The notes beneath the pieces are model-generated. The model made no database searches. It was not told the DNA's origin and saw only the letters and a list, made by a program, of their open reading frames with translations. Both the position numbers and the translations under genes were made by a program. A stretch of DNA of 43,053 nt. Source: Albidovulum sp. (lineage in GTDB: Bacteria > Pseudomonadota > Alphaproteobacteria > Rhodobacterales > Rhodobacteraceae). The stretch is taken from contig WFPA01000236.1 of assembly GCA_015487815.1 (NCBI GenBank), positions 1 through 43,053 of the forward strand. Direction: 5' to 3'. Positions 23,804-31,570 of the stretch are shown here, one piece after another. Numbering within the stretch: position 1 is the stretch's first letter; every line of letters starts with the position of its first letter.

Positions 23804-25079
23804 GGATCACCAGCCCCCGCTCGGCCCGCGTGATCGCGGTATAGAGCCAGCGGTTCCTGTCGGTCGCCGAGCGACCGAAACCATCGTCGAACACGACCAC
23901 GTTCTCCCATTGCGAACCTTGCGCCTTGTGGCAGGTGATCGCGTAGCCCCAGCTGGACTCGATCAGCCCGCGCCGGATCTGCCATTCCCGCCGCGCCCGT
24001 TCAGGATCGTAGGCGATATGATCGGCGTACTCGCCACGCCAGAAGCGCTGCCGCCCGGCGATGCTTTCCCCATCCTCGGTCTCGACCATGGCGCTGAAAG
24101 CGAAGGCGTCGTCGGGGTCATGGCGCACGTCGCTCAGCGTCAGGAACATGCCGTTGATCAGCCCGAGATCATGGCGGTTCTTCAGGCAGATGATCTTCTC
24201 GCCGCTGCCGGTCGGGTAGTCGGCCTCGAACCCGGCCGCGCGCTTCATGGCGGTGTTCAGCCAGCGCCGCGTCGCGTTGGTGCCGCAGATCACCTGGCCG
24301 CCGCGCAGCATCTGCTCCGGGCCGACGTCTTGGCGTGGCATCTTCCAGACGTGGTCGTCATGCGCGCCCATCGGGATCGGCGCACCCTTTCGCGCCAGCG
24401 TCGCAAGGCGCAGGATCGCGCTGTCCCGCGCCTGCCGGTGCACCTCGGTCAGCATCACGTCGGGCGCCGCCTCGGTGAAGAATCCCGTGCCCTTCACGGG
24501 GGGCAATTGGCCCGGATCGCCCAGCACAAGGATCGGCTTGCCGAAGGCGAGAAGGTCGCGCCCCAAGTCTTCGCCCACCATCGACACCTCATCGAGCACG
24601 AGGAGGTCGGCGTCGCGCAGGATCGACTGCTCGTTTAGCAGGAACTTCGGCTGGTGGATGTCCTCGAGCCGCATCTCCAGTTGCGCGATCCGCGTCATGG
24701 CGAAATCGCGCTCGGCCGGGCCCATGCGCGGCAGGTCGCGGCGGAGCGCCGCCAGATCCTCGTTTGCGCGCGCGATCTCTTCCGGCGTTGCCTCCGAGAC
24801 CCGGTAGATCAAGCTGTGGATGGTCTGCGCTGGCGTGCCCTTGCGCGTCATCACGAGTGCGGCCTTGCCGGTAAAGGCGCCGAAGAGCACGCCGCCCGGT
24901 GCGCCGGGGATCATCGGTACAAGCCCCAGCGCCTCGATCGCCATGGCGGTGATCGTGGTCTTGCCCGTCCCGGCATAGCCGAACAGTCGGAAGATCTGCT
25001 GGTCGCGCCGCCGCGTCTCGTACCAGTTGCGGATGGCGGTGATGGCACGGCCCTGGGCTTGGGAAAGGGTGATGTTCAT
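23796..25079 (-). CDS. Dda/RecD-type SF1B helicase
   Basis: The protein has 427 residues. Walker A GYAGTGKTT (34-42); LLVLDEVSMV (Walker B); VLGDPGQLPPV (motif III); and the C-terminal AITCHKAQGSQWENVVVFDD with LYTAITRAERGLVIL (motifs V and VI) are all there, as in T4 Dda and RecD. It is a 5'-3' helicase for replication or recombination. The start at 25079 overlaps the nuclease stop by ATGA. Confidence 0.92.
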   Translation of the reverse strand: MNITLSQAQGRAITAIRNWYETRRRDQQIFRLFGYAGTGKTTITAMAIEALGLVPMIPGAPGGVLFGAFTGKAALVMTRKGTPAQTIHSLIYRVSEATPEEIARANEDLAALRRDLPRMGPAERDFAMTRIAQLEMRLEDIHQPKFLLNEQSILRDADLLVLDEVSMVGEDLGRDLLAFGKPILVLGDPGQLPPVKGTGFFTEAAPDVMLTEVHRQARDSAILRLATLARKGAPIPMGAHDDHVWKMPRQDVGPEQMLRGGQVICGTNATRRWLNTAMKRAAGFEADYPTGSGEKIICLKNRHDLGLINGMFLTLSDVRHDPDDAFAFSAMVETEDGESIAGRQRFWRGEYADHIAYDPERARREWQIRRGLIESSWGYAITCHKAQGSQWENVVVFDDGFGRSATDRNRWLYTAITRAERGLVILA

Positions 25080-25849
25080 GCTGTGGCCTCCCAGCAGCGC
25101 GCCGAGAACGGACAGAACCGGCAGAGATAGAAGTCGGAGCTCGTCGCGATTCGCGCCAGCAGTTCGCCCGCATCCGCGGCACGCAGCACATTGACCGCCT
25201 TGTCGGACAGCTCCTGCGCGGTTGGCGGGTCGAAGGCGACGTGCTCGTGGTAGAGTTCGCAGCTGTCCTTGTTCAGCGCGGTGAAGAGCGCCGAGCCGAG
25301 GCCCAAATAGGCCATGTAGATCTGCATCTGCCCGAAATAGACGGGCTTGGAGAGCCGGACGCCCTTCTTCGCCGTGTCCGACCATGACGACGCCTTCAGC
25401 GCCTTGTGTTCCCAGAGTACCGGCCAGGCGAGCCCGACCTCCGGGCCGTCAACGATCACGCCGTCAACATGACCCCGGATCCGGCCGCCCGCTGTCTCGA
25501 AGCCGAACTGGCCGCCGTCGCGCGTCCGGGTGCGCAGGTCGAACCCGGCCAGCCGCAGCCAGCGGATGGCGAGATCCTCGAAGACGTGACCCGCGGCGAA
25601 GATGCGCAGGCTGCGCCCCTCAAGTTCCTTGCCGGCATCGGGCGGCGTGTGGGTCACTTCAAAGACGAGGCGGCGCGCGCAGGGCTCGCCGATCCGGCTT
25701 GCGCCGAGATAGTCGCGAGGCCGCTGGCCTTCGTGCTCGGCCACGAGGGCGTCATCGAGCAGCGTGTTGATCCGCGCGCCGAGGGGTTCGGGATCACAAA
25801 CGTCCCGGCCGTAGACGAAGCGCGAGCAGTGATTGAGGTCTACCAACAT
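25076..25849 (-). CDS. Cas4/RecB-like PD-(D/E)XK nuclease with likely Fe-S cluster
   Basis: The protein has 257 residues. Nuclease residues are E91 (HVFEDLA), D129 (GHVDGVI) and E147-x-K149 (WEHKALK). Four cysteines in Cas4/AddB layout, C57 (GEPC) and C243, C246, C252 (CRFCPFSARC), would hold a 4Fe-4S cluster. It lies between a helicase and an SSB-like/Sak4-like pair, so it probably processes ends for recombination. It has no CRISPR context. Confidence 0.88.
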   Translation of the reverse strand: MLVDLNHCSRFVYGRDVCDPEPLGARINTLLDDALVAEHEGQRPRDYLGASRIGEPCARRLVFEVTHTPPDAGKELEGRSLRIFAAGHVFEDLAIRWLRLAGFDLRTRTRDGGQFGFETAGGRIRGHVDGVIVDGPEVGLAWPVLWEHKALKASSWSDTAKKGVRLSKPVYFGQMQIYMAYLGLGSALFTALNKDSCELYHEHVAFDPPTAQELSDKAVNVLRAADAGELLARIATSSDFYLCRFCPFSARCWEATA

Positions 25850-25858
25850 CCGCCCCCC

Positions 25859-26200
25859 TCAGAACGGCACGTCGCCAGCGTCGGACTGGCGCTGCATGGA
25901 TGCCTGAAATCCGTCGACACAGGCCTCGATCAGGCGGTCGATGTCCTCGGCCGGGCGGTCGAAGAAGGGCTCCATCAGCCCCATCTCGGTCAGCGCCTCG
26001 GCCAGGTCGCGGCGGGCCTCGCGGATCGCGCGGGTTTCCATGTCGGTCTTGTCGATCATTCCGTGGTTCCTCTTTGCGTTGGCCGAGCCCGCCCTCAGGC
26101 AGGCCATAGAGCAAAAGCGATAATGTGGATGGCGGTCCCACCGCAGGCCGTGGCAGTAGCCGAAGCCCCGGGCTTCACGGCCGCAGAGCGCGCAGGGCAC
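25859..26200 (-). CDS. Zinc-binding phage protein, DUF6511-like
   Basis: The protein reads CALCGREARGFGYCHGLRWDRHPHYRFCSMACLRAG near its N-terminus, a four-Cys zinc site, then GMIDKTDMETRAIREARRDLAEALTEMGLMEPFF and ends RQSDAGDVPF. The start is uncertain: GTG at 26200 gives 113 residues; a CTG at 26227 (LTPPELGRRV) would overlap the next gene's stop and match the conserved sequence I recall for homologues. No ribosome binding site decides it. Function is unknown. Confidence 0.7.
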   Translation of the reverse strand: MPCALCGREARGFGYCHGLRWDRHPHYRFCSMACLRAGSANAKRNHGMIDKTDMETRAIREARRDLAEALTEMGLMEPFFDRPAEDIDRLIEACVDGFQASMQRQSDAGDVPF

Positions 26201-26223
26201 GCGGCGGCCGAGTTCGGGGGGCG

Positions 26224-26457
26224 TCAGCCCATGAGCAGCAGATCGAGGTGCTCGCGTTCCTCCTCGTCTGGTGCGGCGGTGCGACGCTCGGAGGCCAGCA
26301 CGATGAAGCGGCTGATGGCGCTCACCGCCATGCATTCCAGATCGCGCCGGGTCAGGCTGGCGATGGGGCGGTCGAGCCGCCCCCGCGCCTCGAGCCAGCG
26401 CCCCATCGCAAGGGCCGCCTCCGTGGTGACATGCGCCTGCCATTCGTCCGGGCTCAC
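26224..26457 (-). CDS. Small phage protein (77 aa), function unknown
   Basis: The GTG start at 26455-26457 overlaps the stop of the SSB-like gene (GTGA). The product SPDEWQAHVTTEAALAMGRW... continues with LTRRDLECMAVSAISRFIVLASERR and ends EREHLDLLLMG. All helical by look. No family is recognised; it is kept because of coupling and position in the operon. Confidence 0.7.
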   Translation of the reverse strand: MSPDEWQAHVTTEAALAMGRWLEARGRLDRPIASLTRRDLECMAVSAISRFIVLASERRTAAPDEEEREHLDLLLMG

Positions 26458-27143
26458 GGGTTCAGCCAGGCCGGACCACCCGCGGCCTTCGGCGCGGCGG
26501 GCTCGGCGGCAGGTTGGCTGGCGGGCTGCGACTGCCCCCAGGCGGGTGCTGCGGGCTGCGCGGGCGCAGCGGCGGGCCGGGGCCTGTTCGAAGGCTGCGC
26601 CGGCACCGTCTCGCCGTCCATCACCTGTCTCCACTCGGGCGCCGTCGGCAGCACCACATGGTCGAGCTTGTTGGCGTCCTTGTAGGCGGGATTGCGGTTC
26701 GGCTCGATCCGGATCTTCGCAACGAACGTGATCCCGTCGAGATCGGCGAGCCCGCGCAGCACACGCTTGGCCCTGGCCGCCTCGCTCATGTCCTCGGGGT
26801 TCAGGCCCAGTGCGCTGTCGATCATGGCGCGAAAGGTCGATTTCGAGATCTTCCAGCCGATCGACTGACCCTGTTCGTCGAGCTTGCCGCCCTGAACGGT
26901 GAACATCTGCCAGAACTTGCGTCGGGCATGCGGCCCCTCAATCACCGTGAACTCGGCGTCGAGCATCAGCACATCGCTGCCGGGCTGGTTGGAAGGCTTC
27001 AGAAGTCCGCGATCCACCTCGCTCATCCCGTCCGTGCCGCCCTTGCGGATAGACATCCTCACCTTGGCGAAGGTGCCGTCCGGGATCAGGTCGCCGGACT
27101 GCTGCGGCGCTACATCATTCATGTCGAAGGTCATCTGGTTCAT
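26454..27143 (-). CDS. Probable phage ssDNA-binding protein (DUF669-like)
   Basis: The protein has 229 residues. An OB-like N-terminal domain (residues 20-165: LIPDGTFAKVRMSIRKGG...; MLDAEFTVIEGPHARRKFWQMFTV) is followed by a disordered Pro/Ala/Gln tail (from about 180) ending GGPAWLNP. This build and its place next to a Sak4-like ATPase are typical of phage SSB-like proteins. The tail lacks the acidic tip of bacterial SSB. Confidence 0.6.
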   Translation of the reverse strand: MNQMTFDMNDVAPQQSGDLIPDGTFAKVRMSIRKGGTDGMSEVDRGLLKPSNQPGSDVLMLDAEFTVIEGPHARRKFWQMFTVQGGKLDEQGQSIGWKISKSTFRAMIDSALGLNPEDMSEAARAKRVLRGLADLDGITFVAKIRIEPNRNPAYKDANKLDHVVLPTAPEWRQVMDGETVPAQPSNRPRPAAAPAQPAAPAWGQSQPASQPAAEPAAPKAAGGPAWLNP

Positions 27144-28000
27144 CCTTTCGGTGTGTGGTTGATCTTGGTGAGGAGCGCGCCGAGATCGGCAGGCTCGGTC
27201 ACGTCCAGCCGGCCGGAGCGGTCCTTCGCGGGCAGGCCCCAGGGATTGCCGGAGCGGCAGACGAGGCGGCGCGTCTCACCCTTTTCGGGGTCGTGCCGCC
27301 AGGCGGTCGCGCCACCCGAAACAGCTTCTGTGCCGGACTCGGAGCTGAAGAGGCCCAGCGTCATCACCTGGTCGACGATGCCGGGCAGCTCGCGCGCGGC
27401 CTTGCCGCCTTCCATCTGCGGCTGCCAGATTGTCCGGTTCATCTCGTCGGTGATCCGTTCGAGGATGCCGACGAAAATCACCGTCCGGCCGGGGGCATGT
27501 TGGAGGTGCTTCAAGAGCCCGATGACCTCGCGGGCGAGGAGCCCGTAGGCGCCACGGGTGTCCGGCTTGCCGGTCCGCTCGGAGATTGCCTCCGGGCGGG
27601 TCCGGGCCCAGGCCATCGCCTGCCGTGTTAGGTCCGTGATCGAGTCGACGAAGACGATGCGCTTGGTATCGAGCCGCGCGGCGAGTTCGGGATGGAGGTT
27701 CCGCAGATGCGCATGATGCGCCTCCGAGAAGTGCTCGTCAGGCTGCGCGGCCGGATTGGGCCCACCGATCAGGCAGGCGATATCGACCGCGTCGGAATAG
27801 CGGCGGATCGGCAGGCTGTCGCCGCGCCAGTCCTGCACCGACTTGAGCCCGGCCTCGAGATCGAGGCAGACAGTCTCTTCGGCGGGAAGCGTCGTCAGGA
27901 GCGTGGTCTTGCCGACGCCGCTCGGGCCGAACAGCGCCACGGTGGTCTTGCCTTGCGCCTCGCGCAGCCGCTCCTCGGCGGTGATGATCCTGAGCGTCAT
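27140..28000 (-). CDS. Sak4-like RecA-fold ATPase (AAA_24)
   Basis: The protein has 286 residues from the ATG at 27998-28000. Walker A is GPSGVGKT (25-32), Walker B-like IVFVDSITDLTRQAM, with ETVCLDLEAGLKSV and GRTVIFVGILERITDE as in the AAA_24/Sak4 family of phage single-strand annealing recombinases. Together with the SSB-like gene it forms the usual Sak4-SSB recombination pair. Overlaps by ATGA on both sides. Confidence 0.82.
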   Translation of the reverse strand: MTLRIITAEERLREAQGKTTVALFGPSGVGKTTLLTTLPAEETVCLDLEAGLKSVQDWRGDSLPIRRYSDAVDIACLIGGPNPAAQPDEHFSEAHHAHLRNLHPELAARLDTKRIVFVDSITDLTRQAMAWARTRPEAISERTGKPDTRGAYGLLAREVIGLLKHLQHAPGRTVIFVGILERITDEMNRTIWQPQMEGGKAARELPGIVDQVMTLGLFSSESGTEAVSGGATAWRHDPEKGETRRLVCRSGNPWGLPAKDRSGRLDVTEPADLGALLTKINHTPKG

Positions 28001-28482
28001 GCCGGCACCTCCTGCGGTTTGCGGGGCGCTGTGGGATCGTTGCTGGTCACGGCGGCGTAGAGCGCATCCAGCCGATCCGCTTCCGCCAGGCATTCGATCC
28101 CCTTGCGCCGCATGAAGCGCCGCGCATCATCGAGCAGCGCCGGTTCGGCAATCAGATCCGGGATCGCGACATATTCCTCGGCGCTCTCGACGAAATAGGA
28201 TTTCGAGCGCAGGTCCTTCACGAGCGGCGCGAAGGCAGCGCAGATCTCCGAGAAATCCGCCTGGCCCGACCCGTCGTCCCGATTGCGCAGGATGCGTTTG
28301 ACTTCCGAGACGATTCCGGTGCGCAACATGCGCAACGCACCTTCCTCGCGCGCCTGCGAACAGGTCAGCGGAAAGGCCGCCTCCATGATGTCGTCGGCAA
28401 TCCTGGGCGCGTTGTTGCCCAGGCGGGAGGCGATCTCCCAGACAGATGCGGCAAAGGCCGCCGATTGGCTATTGAGCATCAA
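27997..28482 (-). CDS. Phage protein of unknown function (161 aa)
   Basis: It starts MMLNSQSAAFAASVWEIASRLGNNAPRIADDIMEAAFPLTC and has a mixed alpha fold with EVKRILRNRDDGSGQADFSEICAAFAPLV. Coupled to the Sak4-like gene by ATGA. It has no known family that I recognise. Its place in the recombination block suggests an accessory role. Confidence 0.7.
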   Translation of the reverse strand: MMLNSQSAAFAASVWEIASRLGNNAPRIADDIMEAAFPLTCSQAREEGALRMLRTGIVSEVKRILRNRDDGSGQADFSEICAAFAPLVKDLRSKSYFVESAEEYVAIPDLIAEPALLDDARRFMRRKGIECLAEADRLDALYAAVTSNDPTAPRKPQEVPA

Positions 28483-29242
28483 ACCACTCCTTGATCCTGG
28501 TGAAAACGGCAGCGCCGCGGGCGATGGCCCGGGCGTCGAGATGGTGGAACGGGTCGTCCCGCGCCTCGCGCATGCCCTGTCGGGCGAGGGCGAGGTTTTC
28601 GTCGGTGGCCCACTCGGCGAAGGCGCGGAAGGTGCCAGTCACATGCTGCCAGGCGGCGCGTTCCGGCGTCGGCGGGACGTGGAGGGGATTGAGGCGGCTG
28701 GCGGGGCGCTGCGGACGCATCCCCCGCCTGGCTGCGGCAACCACCATCTTGCGCAAGGCGGCACGCGTCGGCTCCTCGCCCTGCTCGAGGCGCTCGTTCA
28801 GCGCGCGCCGGACGATGCCCGGCTCGGCTGCCTCGGCGTCACGGATCTGGCGGGCCTCGTGGATCTGGTCGCGGCGCAGGCCGAGATCGGCGGCAGAAGC
28901 AGTGTTGCGGTCCTCAACACTGCTCCGGTTGCCTCCATTGCGCTTGACCTCGCCGCGTGCCTGCGCGGCATCGTATTCGTCGGCGAGCCGACGCTTGGCG
29001 CGGGCCTCGATCTCGAGCGCGTGGGCCTGTGCACGATGGGCGGCTGCGACGAGATCGTCATGGGCACTCTTGGCCCTCTGCAGCCGGGCGGCACGTTTGG
29101 CCACGTCATAGGCCAGACCGGCCATGTCGCGCGCCTCGAGAACCTCGGCGGCGGTCTTGGCGCCGGCCAGCGTGCTGGCGGCGCGGTCGATCAGGCTGGG
29201 AAGGTCCTGCGCGTCAGGGGAAATCGGGGCGATTGCGGTCAT
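28469..29242 (-). CDS. Phage protein of unknown function (257 aa), helical
   Basis: The ATG at 29240-29242 overlaps the upstream gene's stop. The middle is Ala/Arg-rich coiled helix (ARLQRAKSAHDDLVAAAHRAQAHALEIEARAKRRLADEYD), then NGGNRSSVEDRNTASAADLGLRRDQIHEARQIRDAE, a ParB/KorB-like helix-turn-helix type pattern. A DNA-binding role is possible. The C-terminus ends TRIKEWFDAQ. Confidence 0.65.
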   Translation of the reverse strand: MTAIAPISPDAQDLPSLIDRAASTLAGAKTAAEVLEARDMAGLAYDVAKRAARLQRAKSAHDDLVAAAHRAQAHALEIEARAKRRLADEYDAAQARGEVKRNGGNRSSVEDRNTASAADLGLRRDQIHEARQIRDAEAAEPGIVRRALNERLEQGEEPTRAALRKMVVAAARRGMRPQRPASRLNPLHVPPTPERAAWQHVTGTFRAFAEWATDENLALARQGMREARDDPFHHLDARAIARGAAVFTRIKEWFDAQ

Positions 29243-29772
29243 TGCGCACCCTCCCGCGGCAGGATCGCGATCTTCAGGGCGCCGGTCTTGACGGTGCGCG
29301 CAGGCTCGAAGCCCTTGCGGATGGCCTCGGGCCAGGCGGCGTATTTGCGCTCGGGCACCCTGTAGGTGACGTCCACGTATTGGGCCGGGTCGTCGCCGGC
29401 CGCACGGATGCGTGCGACCATGGCAGCGAGTTGGCCCTGATCCCACTCGACGCGCTTGGGCAGATCGGCGACGACGGTGAAGTCGCCGTCATCGAACCGC
29501 ACCGTGCCGGTGTCCTTGCCGGCCGCCTGCCGTTCCTCGGCGGCGCGGGTGGCGTAGCGGATGGTCAGCGCCCCATCGAGGCGGGCCTTCGCAGCCTTGG
29601 CCTGCTTCAGGCGCTCGTCCACCTCGCGCTCGAGGATGGCGAGCAGGTCGACAGGCAGCCGGGCAATCTCGCTGGGGTCGAGCCCGGGCAGATCGTCGGG
29701 CGTGGGAGCATTCTCGGGGTATGGCATGAACGGGTCTCCATGATTGGCGAAGTGATCGAGAAAACCAGGCAT
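29239..29772 (-). CDS. Phage protein of unknown function (177 aa)
   Basis: It starts MPGFLDHFANHGDPFMPYPENAPTPDDLPGLD and has a charged coiled segment (ILEREVDERLKQAKAAKARLDGALTIRYATRAAEERQAAG) before a small beta-rich domain (VRFDDGDFTVVADLPKRVEWDQ). Similar proteins lie next to the 257-aa type gene in related phages. Function is unknown to me. Confidence 0.65.
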   Translation of the reverse strand: MPGFLDHFANHGDPFMPYPENAPTPDDLPGLDPSEIARLPVDLLAILEREVDERLKQAKAAKARLDGALTIRYATRAAEERQAAGKDTGTVRFDDGDFTVVADLPKRVEWDQGQLAAMVARIRAAGDDPAQYVDVTYRVPERKYAAWPEAIRKGFEPARTVKTGALKIAILPREGAQ

Positions 29773-30119
29773 CAGGCGGCCTCCGACTCTGCGAGCAGGC
29801 GTTCGAGCGGCACCGGTGTTGCGCGGGGTTTGGGCCGGGCGATGGCGAGATAGGCGAAACGGTCCGGGCCGAGGCGCTGCTGCACGAGATGCACGAGCCC
29901 TGCCTCGCAGGCACGAAACGCGGCCCGAGCCAGTGCGGCGAGGCGCTGGCGGTCCTTGTCAGTCAAGGTCGACATGCCCGGCATCACGTCGATCCCGAGA
30001 AAACCCCGGTGGTATTCCAGCCAGTCACCCGGCGCGGCCTGGCCAACCCAGGCGCAGAACGTGATGTCAGTCAGCGGATCGGCCGTGCGACCGGCGGCGG
30101 TAAAGGCGGTCTTGGGCAT
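29772..30119 (-). CDS. Phage protein of unknown function (115 aa)
   Basis: It starts MPKTAFTAAGRTADPLTDITFCAWVGQAAPGDWLEYHRGF with GGAG nine bases before the ATG at 30119; an ATG at 30134 is less well placed. The segment APGDWLEYHRGFLGID could be a small regulatory fold. It shares its stop base with the start of the next gene. Confidence 0.65.
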   Translation of the reverse strand: MPKTAFTAAGRTADPLTDITFCAWVGQAAPGDWLEYHRGFLGIDVMPGMSTLTDKDRQRLAALARAAFRACEAGLVHLVQQRLGPDRFAYLAIARPKPRATPVPLERLLAESEAA

Positions 30120-30143
30120 TGCAAGCATCTCCATGTCCTGCCT

Positions 30144-30347
30144 CTACTCATCGGTTCCGGAAAACGTCCCGGGCGGACGTGAGGCATCGGCATAGATCGC
30201 GACGAGCGGCGTTCCGTCCTCATGTGCGCCGGCCTTCTCGATGCGATAGGTGCGATGGTTCCTCAGCACCTCGGGAAGCTCCCAGCGGCGGTAGAGGCCG
30301 GGAATGCGGACCAGTTCGCCTGACGCGACCGAGTCATGTTCGTTCAT
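30144..30347 (-). CDS. Small phage protein (67 aa), function unknown
   Basis: The product MNEHDSVASGELVRIPGLYRR continues WELPEVLRNHRTYRIEKAGAHEDGTPLVAIYADASRPPG; it looks like a small beta-barrel. Only moderate support: in frame, between two operon genes, with codon use like its neighbours. Confidence 0.5.
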   Translation of the reverse strand: MNEHDSVASGELVRIPGLYRRWELPEVLRNHRTYRIEKAGAHEDGTPLVAIYADASRPPGTFSGTDE

Positions 30348-30432
30348 CGGTTCATCCTTTGCGGCGGCCCGCGCCGTTTCCGGGCCATTCGTTTGGGAAA
30401 AGCCACCCGGGCCCACGAAACGGGACATGCGC

Positions 30433-31149
30433 TCAGACGAATTCATGGAATGCCTCCCGCAGGCGGCGCTTGGCGCGCTGGTAGCGCTTGCGCGCGGCGG
30501 CCTCGGACAGGCCGAACGCCCCGGCAACCTCGCGCTGGGTGAAGCCGTCGACCGCCACGCGAAGGACCAGATCGCCGTCGCGACCAAGAAACCGTCCGAC
30601 ATCGCGGCGCAGGAACATCGCTTCCGCGTCGGCATCCATGCCCGGCGCACAGATGCTGTCCGGCTCCGCGTCGCAGTCGGCGTTCAGCCGGGCCGCTTCG
30701 CGGCAATGCGCCCGCAGGGTGTCGCGTTCGACATTTCTCAGGACGGTCGCGGCGATACGGTTGACGCGACCCAGATCGAGGCCACGCAGGGCCTCCGTCG
30801 CACGCGCGAGCACGTCCGACGAAACGTCATCCGAACCCCCGGCCTTGCGCCACAACAGCCGCCGGCGCACCGCGTCGAGCCCCGGCCAGAGCGCGAGCAG
30901 CGCGAGCGTCAGCGCGCAGTCGGAAGTAAGGCCATCGCCTTGCGCCGCAGCCACCAGGGCCCTGAGGATGCGGTTCTTCCACTCGGCGCAGCCGGTGGGC
31001 TCATGCAACTTGTCCAGAAGCGCGGCGGGATCTGTGAAACGCCCGAGTGCGGGATCGCCGCGCCGGAGCGCCTCGAAAGATTTCTGGAACTGAAGGGTTG
31101 CGGAGGAATTCATGAGGGAATCGTGGATCTCGTGCCATTTGAAGGACAT
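30433..31149 (-). CDS. Phage sigma factor-like regulator
   Basis: The protein has 238 residues. The C-terminus is a region-4-like HTH: VDGFTQREVAGAFGLSEAAARKRYQRAKRRLREAF (about 200-232), typical of ECF sigma factors. Upstream, VNRIAATVLRNVERDTLRAHCREAARL resembles region 2. It lies near the start of the early operon, so a role in switching host RNA polymerase to phage promoters is plausible. MNSS at 31113 is an alternative start; neither has a clear ribosome binding site. Confidence 0.7.
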   Translation of the reverse strand: MSFKWHEIHDSLMNSSATLQFQKSFEALRRGDPALGRFTDPAALLDKLHEPTGCAEWKNRILRALVAAAQGDGLTSDCALTLALLALWPGLDAVRRRLLWRKAGGSDDVSSDVLARATEALRGLDLGRVNRIAATVLRNVERDTLRAHCREAARLNADCDAEPDSICAPGMDADAEAMFLRRDVGRFLGRDGDLVLRVAVDGFTQREVAGAFGLSEAAARKRYQRAKRRLREAFHEFV

Positions 31150-31249
31150 CGGACGTCTGCCTTTCGGCCAGGCGTCGGGCGCCTTCTCGTGGCCAGGTCA
31201 GGACGTCGCGCGTCTCTTCGGTTGCAGGAGGTGTGTGGGGGCGCCCGCC

Positions 31250-31489
31250 TCAGAGTGCGGGCGCGTGGTTCAGCGTGCCGCAGCCACGGCAGGTGGCAAC
31301 GGCGGGCAGGCTCACGAAATATTCGTGGCCGCGGGCAAAGCGCAGGTGCAACTGGCCGTCCCGACAGATGCCGAGCAGCTTGTCACAGCGCGTGCAGCGC
31401 CATTCAGTGCCGTGATGGTCGGAATTAGCCGCGCGGGGCGCCGGGCCGTTCGCGTGCGCGTATCCGCGCTGAAAGTGGGGAGTCGGCAT
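31250..31489 (-). CDS. Com-like zinc-ribbon protein
   Basis: The protein has 79 residues, with WRCTRCDKLLG and ATCRGCGTLNHAP near its ends, the C-x2-C...C-x2-C layout and CxKLL/CGTxN signatures of phage Mu Com. In Mu, Com binds mom mRNA and activates translation of a DNA-modification enzyme. No mom-like gene is seen here, so another mRNA may be the target. The start ATG at 31489 follows GGAG-like bases (AGGAGCATTCCA). Confidence 0.75.
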   Translation of the reverse strand: MPTPHFQRGYAHANGPAPRAANSDHHGTEWRCTRCDKLLGICRDGQLHLRFARGHEYFVSLPAVATCRGCGTLNHAPAL

Positions 31490-31570
31490 TGGAATGCTCC
31501 TCTTGCTGAGTGAGCCTTTCCAATAGACAGCGATTTGTTCGACCGTCCCGCCCTTCAGGTTAGACGCTTG

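Noticed and set aside
22157-23833. A 558-codon plus-strand open frame opposite the primase
   Set aside because: Shadow of the primase coding frame; composition biased to Gly/Arg/Val with no start signal.
25076-25849. A CRISPR adaptation gene cas4
   Set aside because: No cas1, cas2 or array; the gene is embedded in a phage recombination operon.
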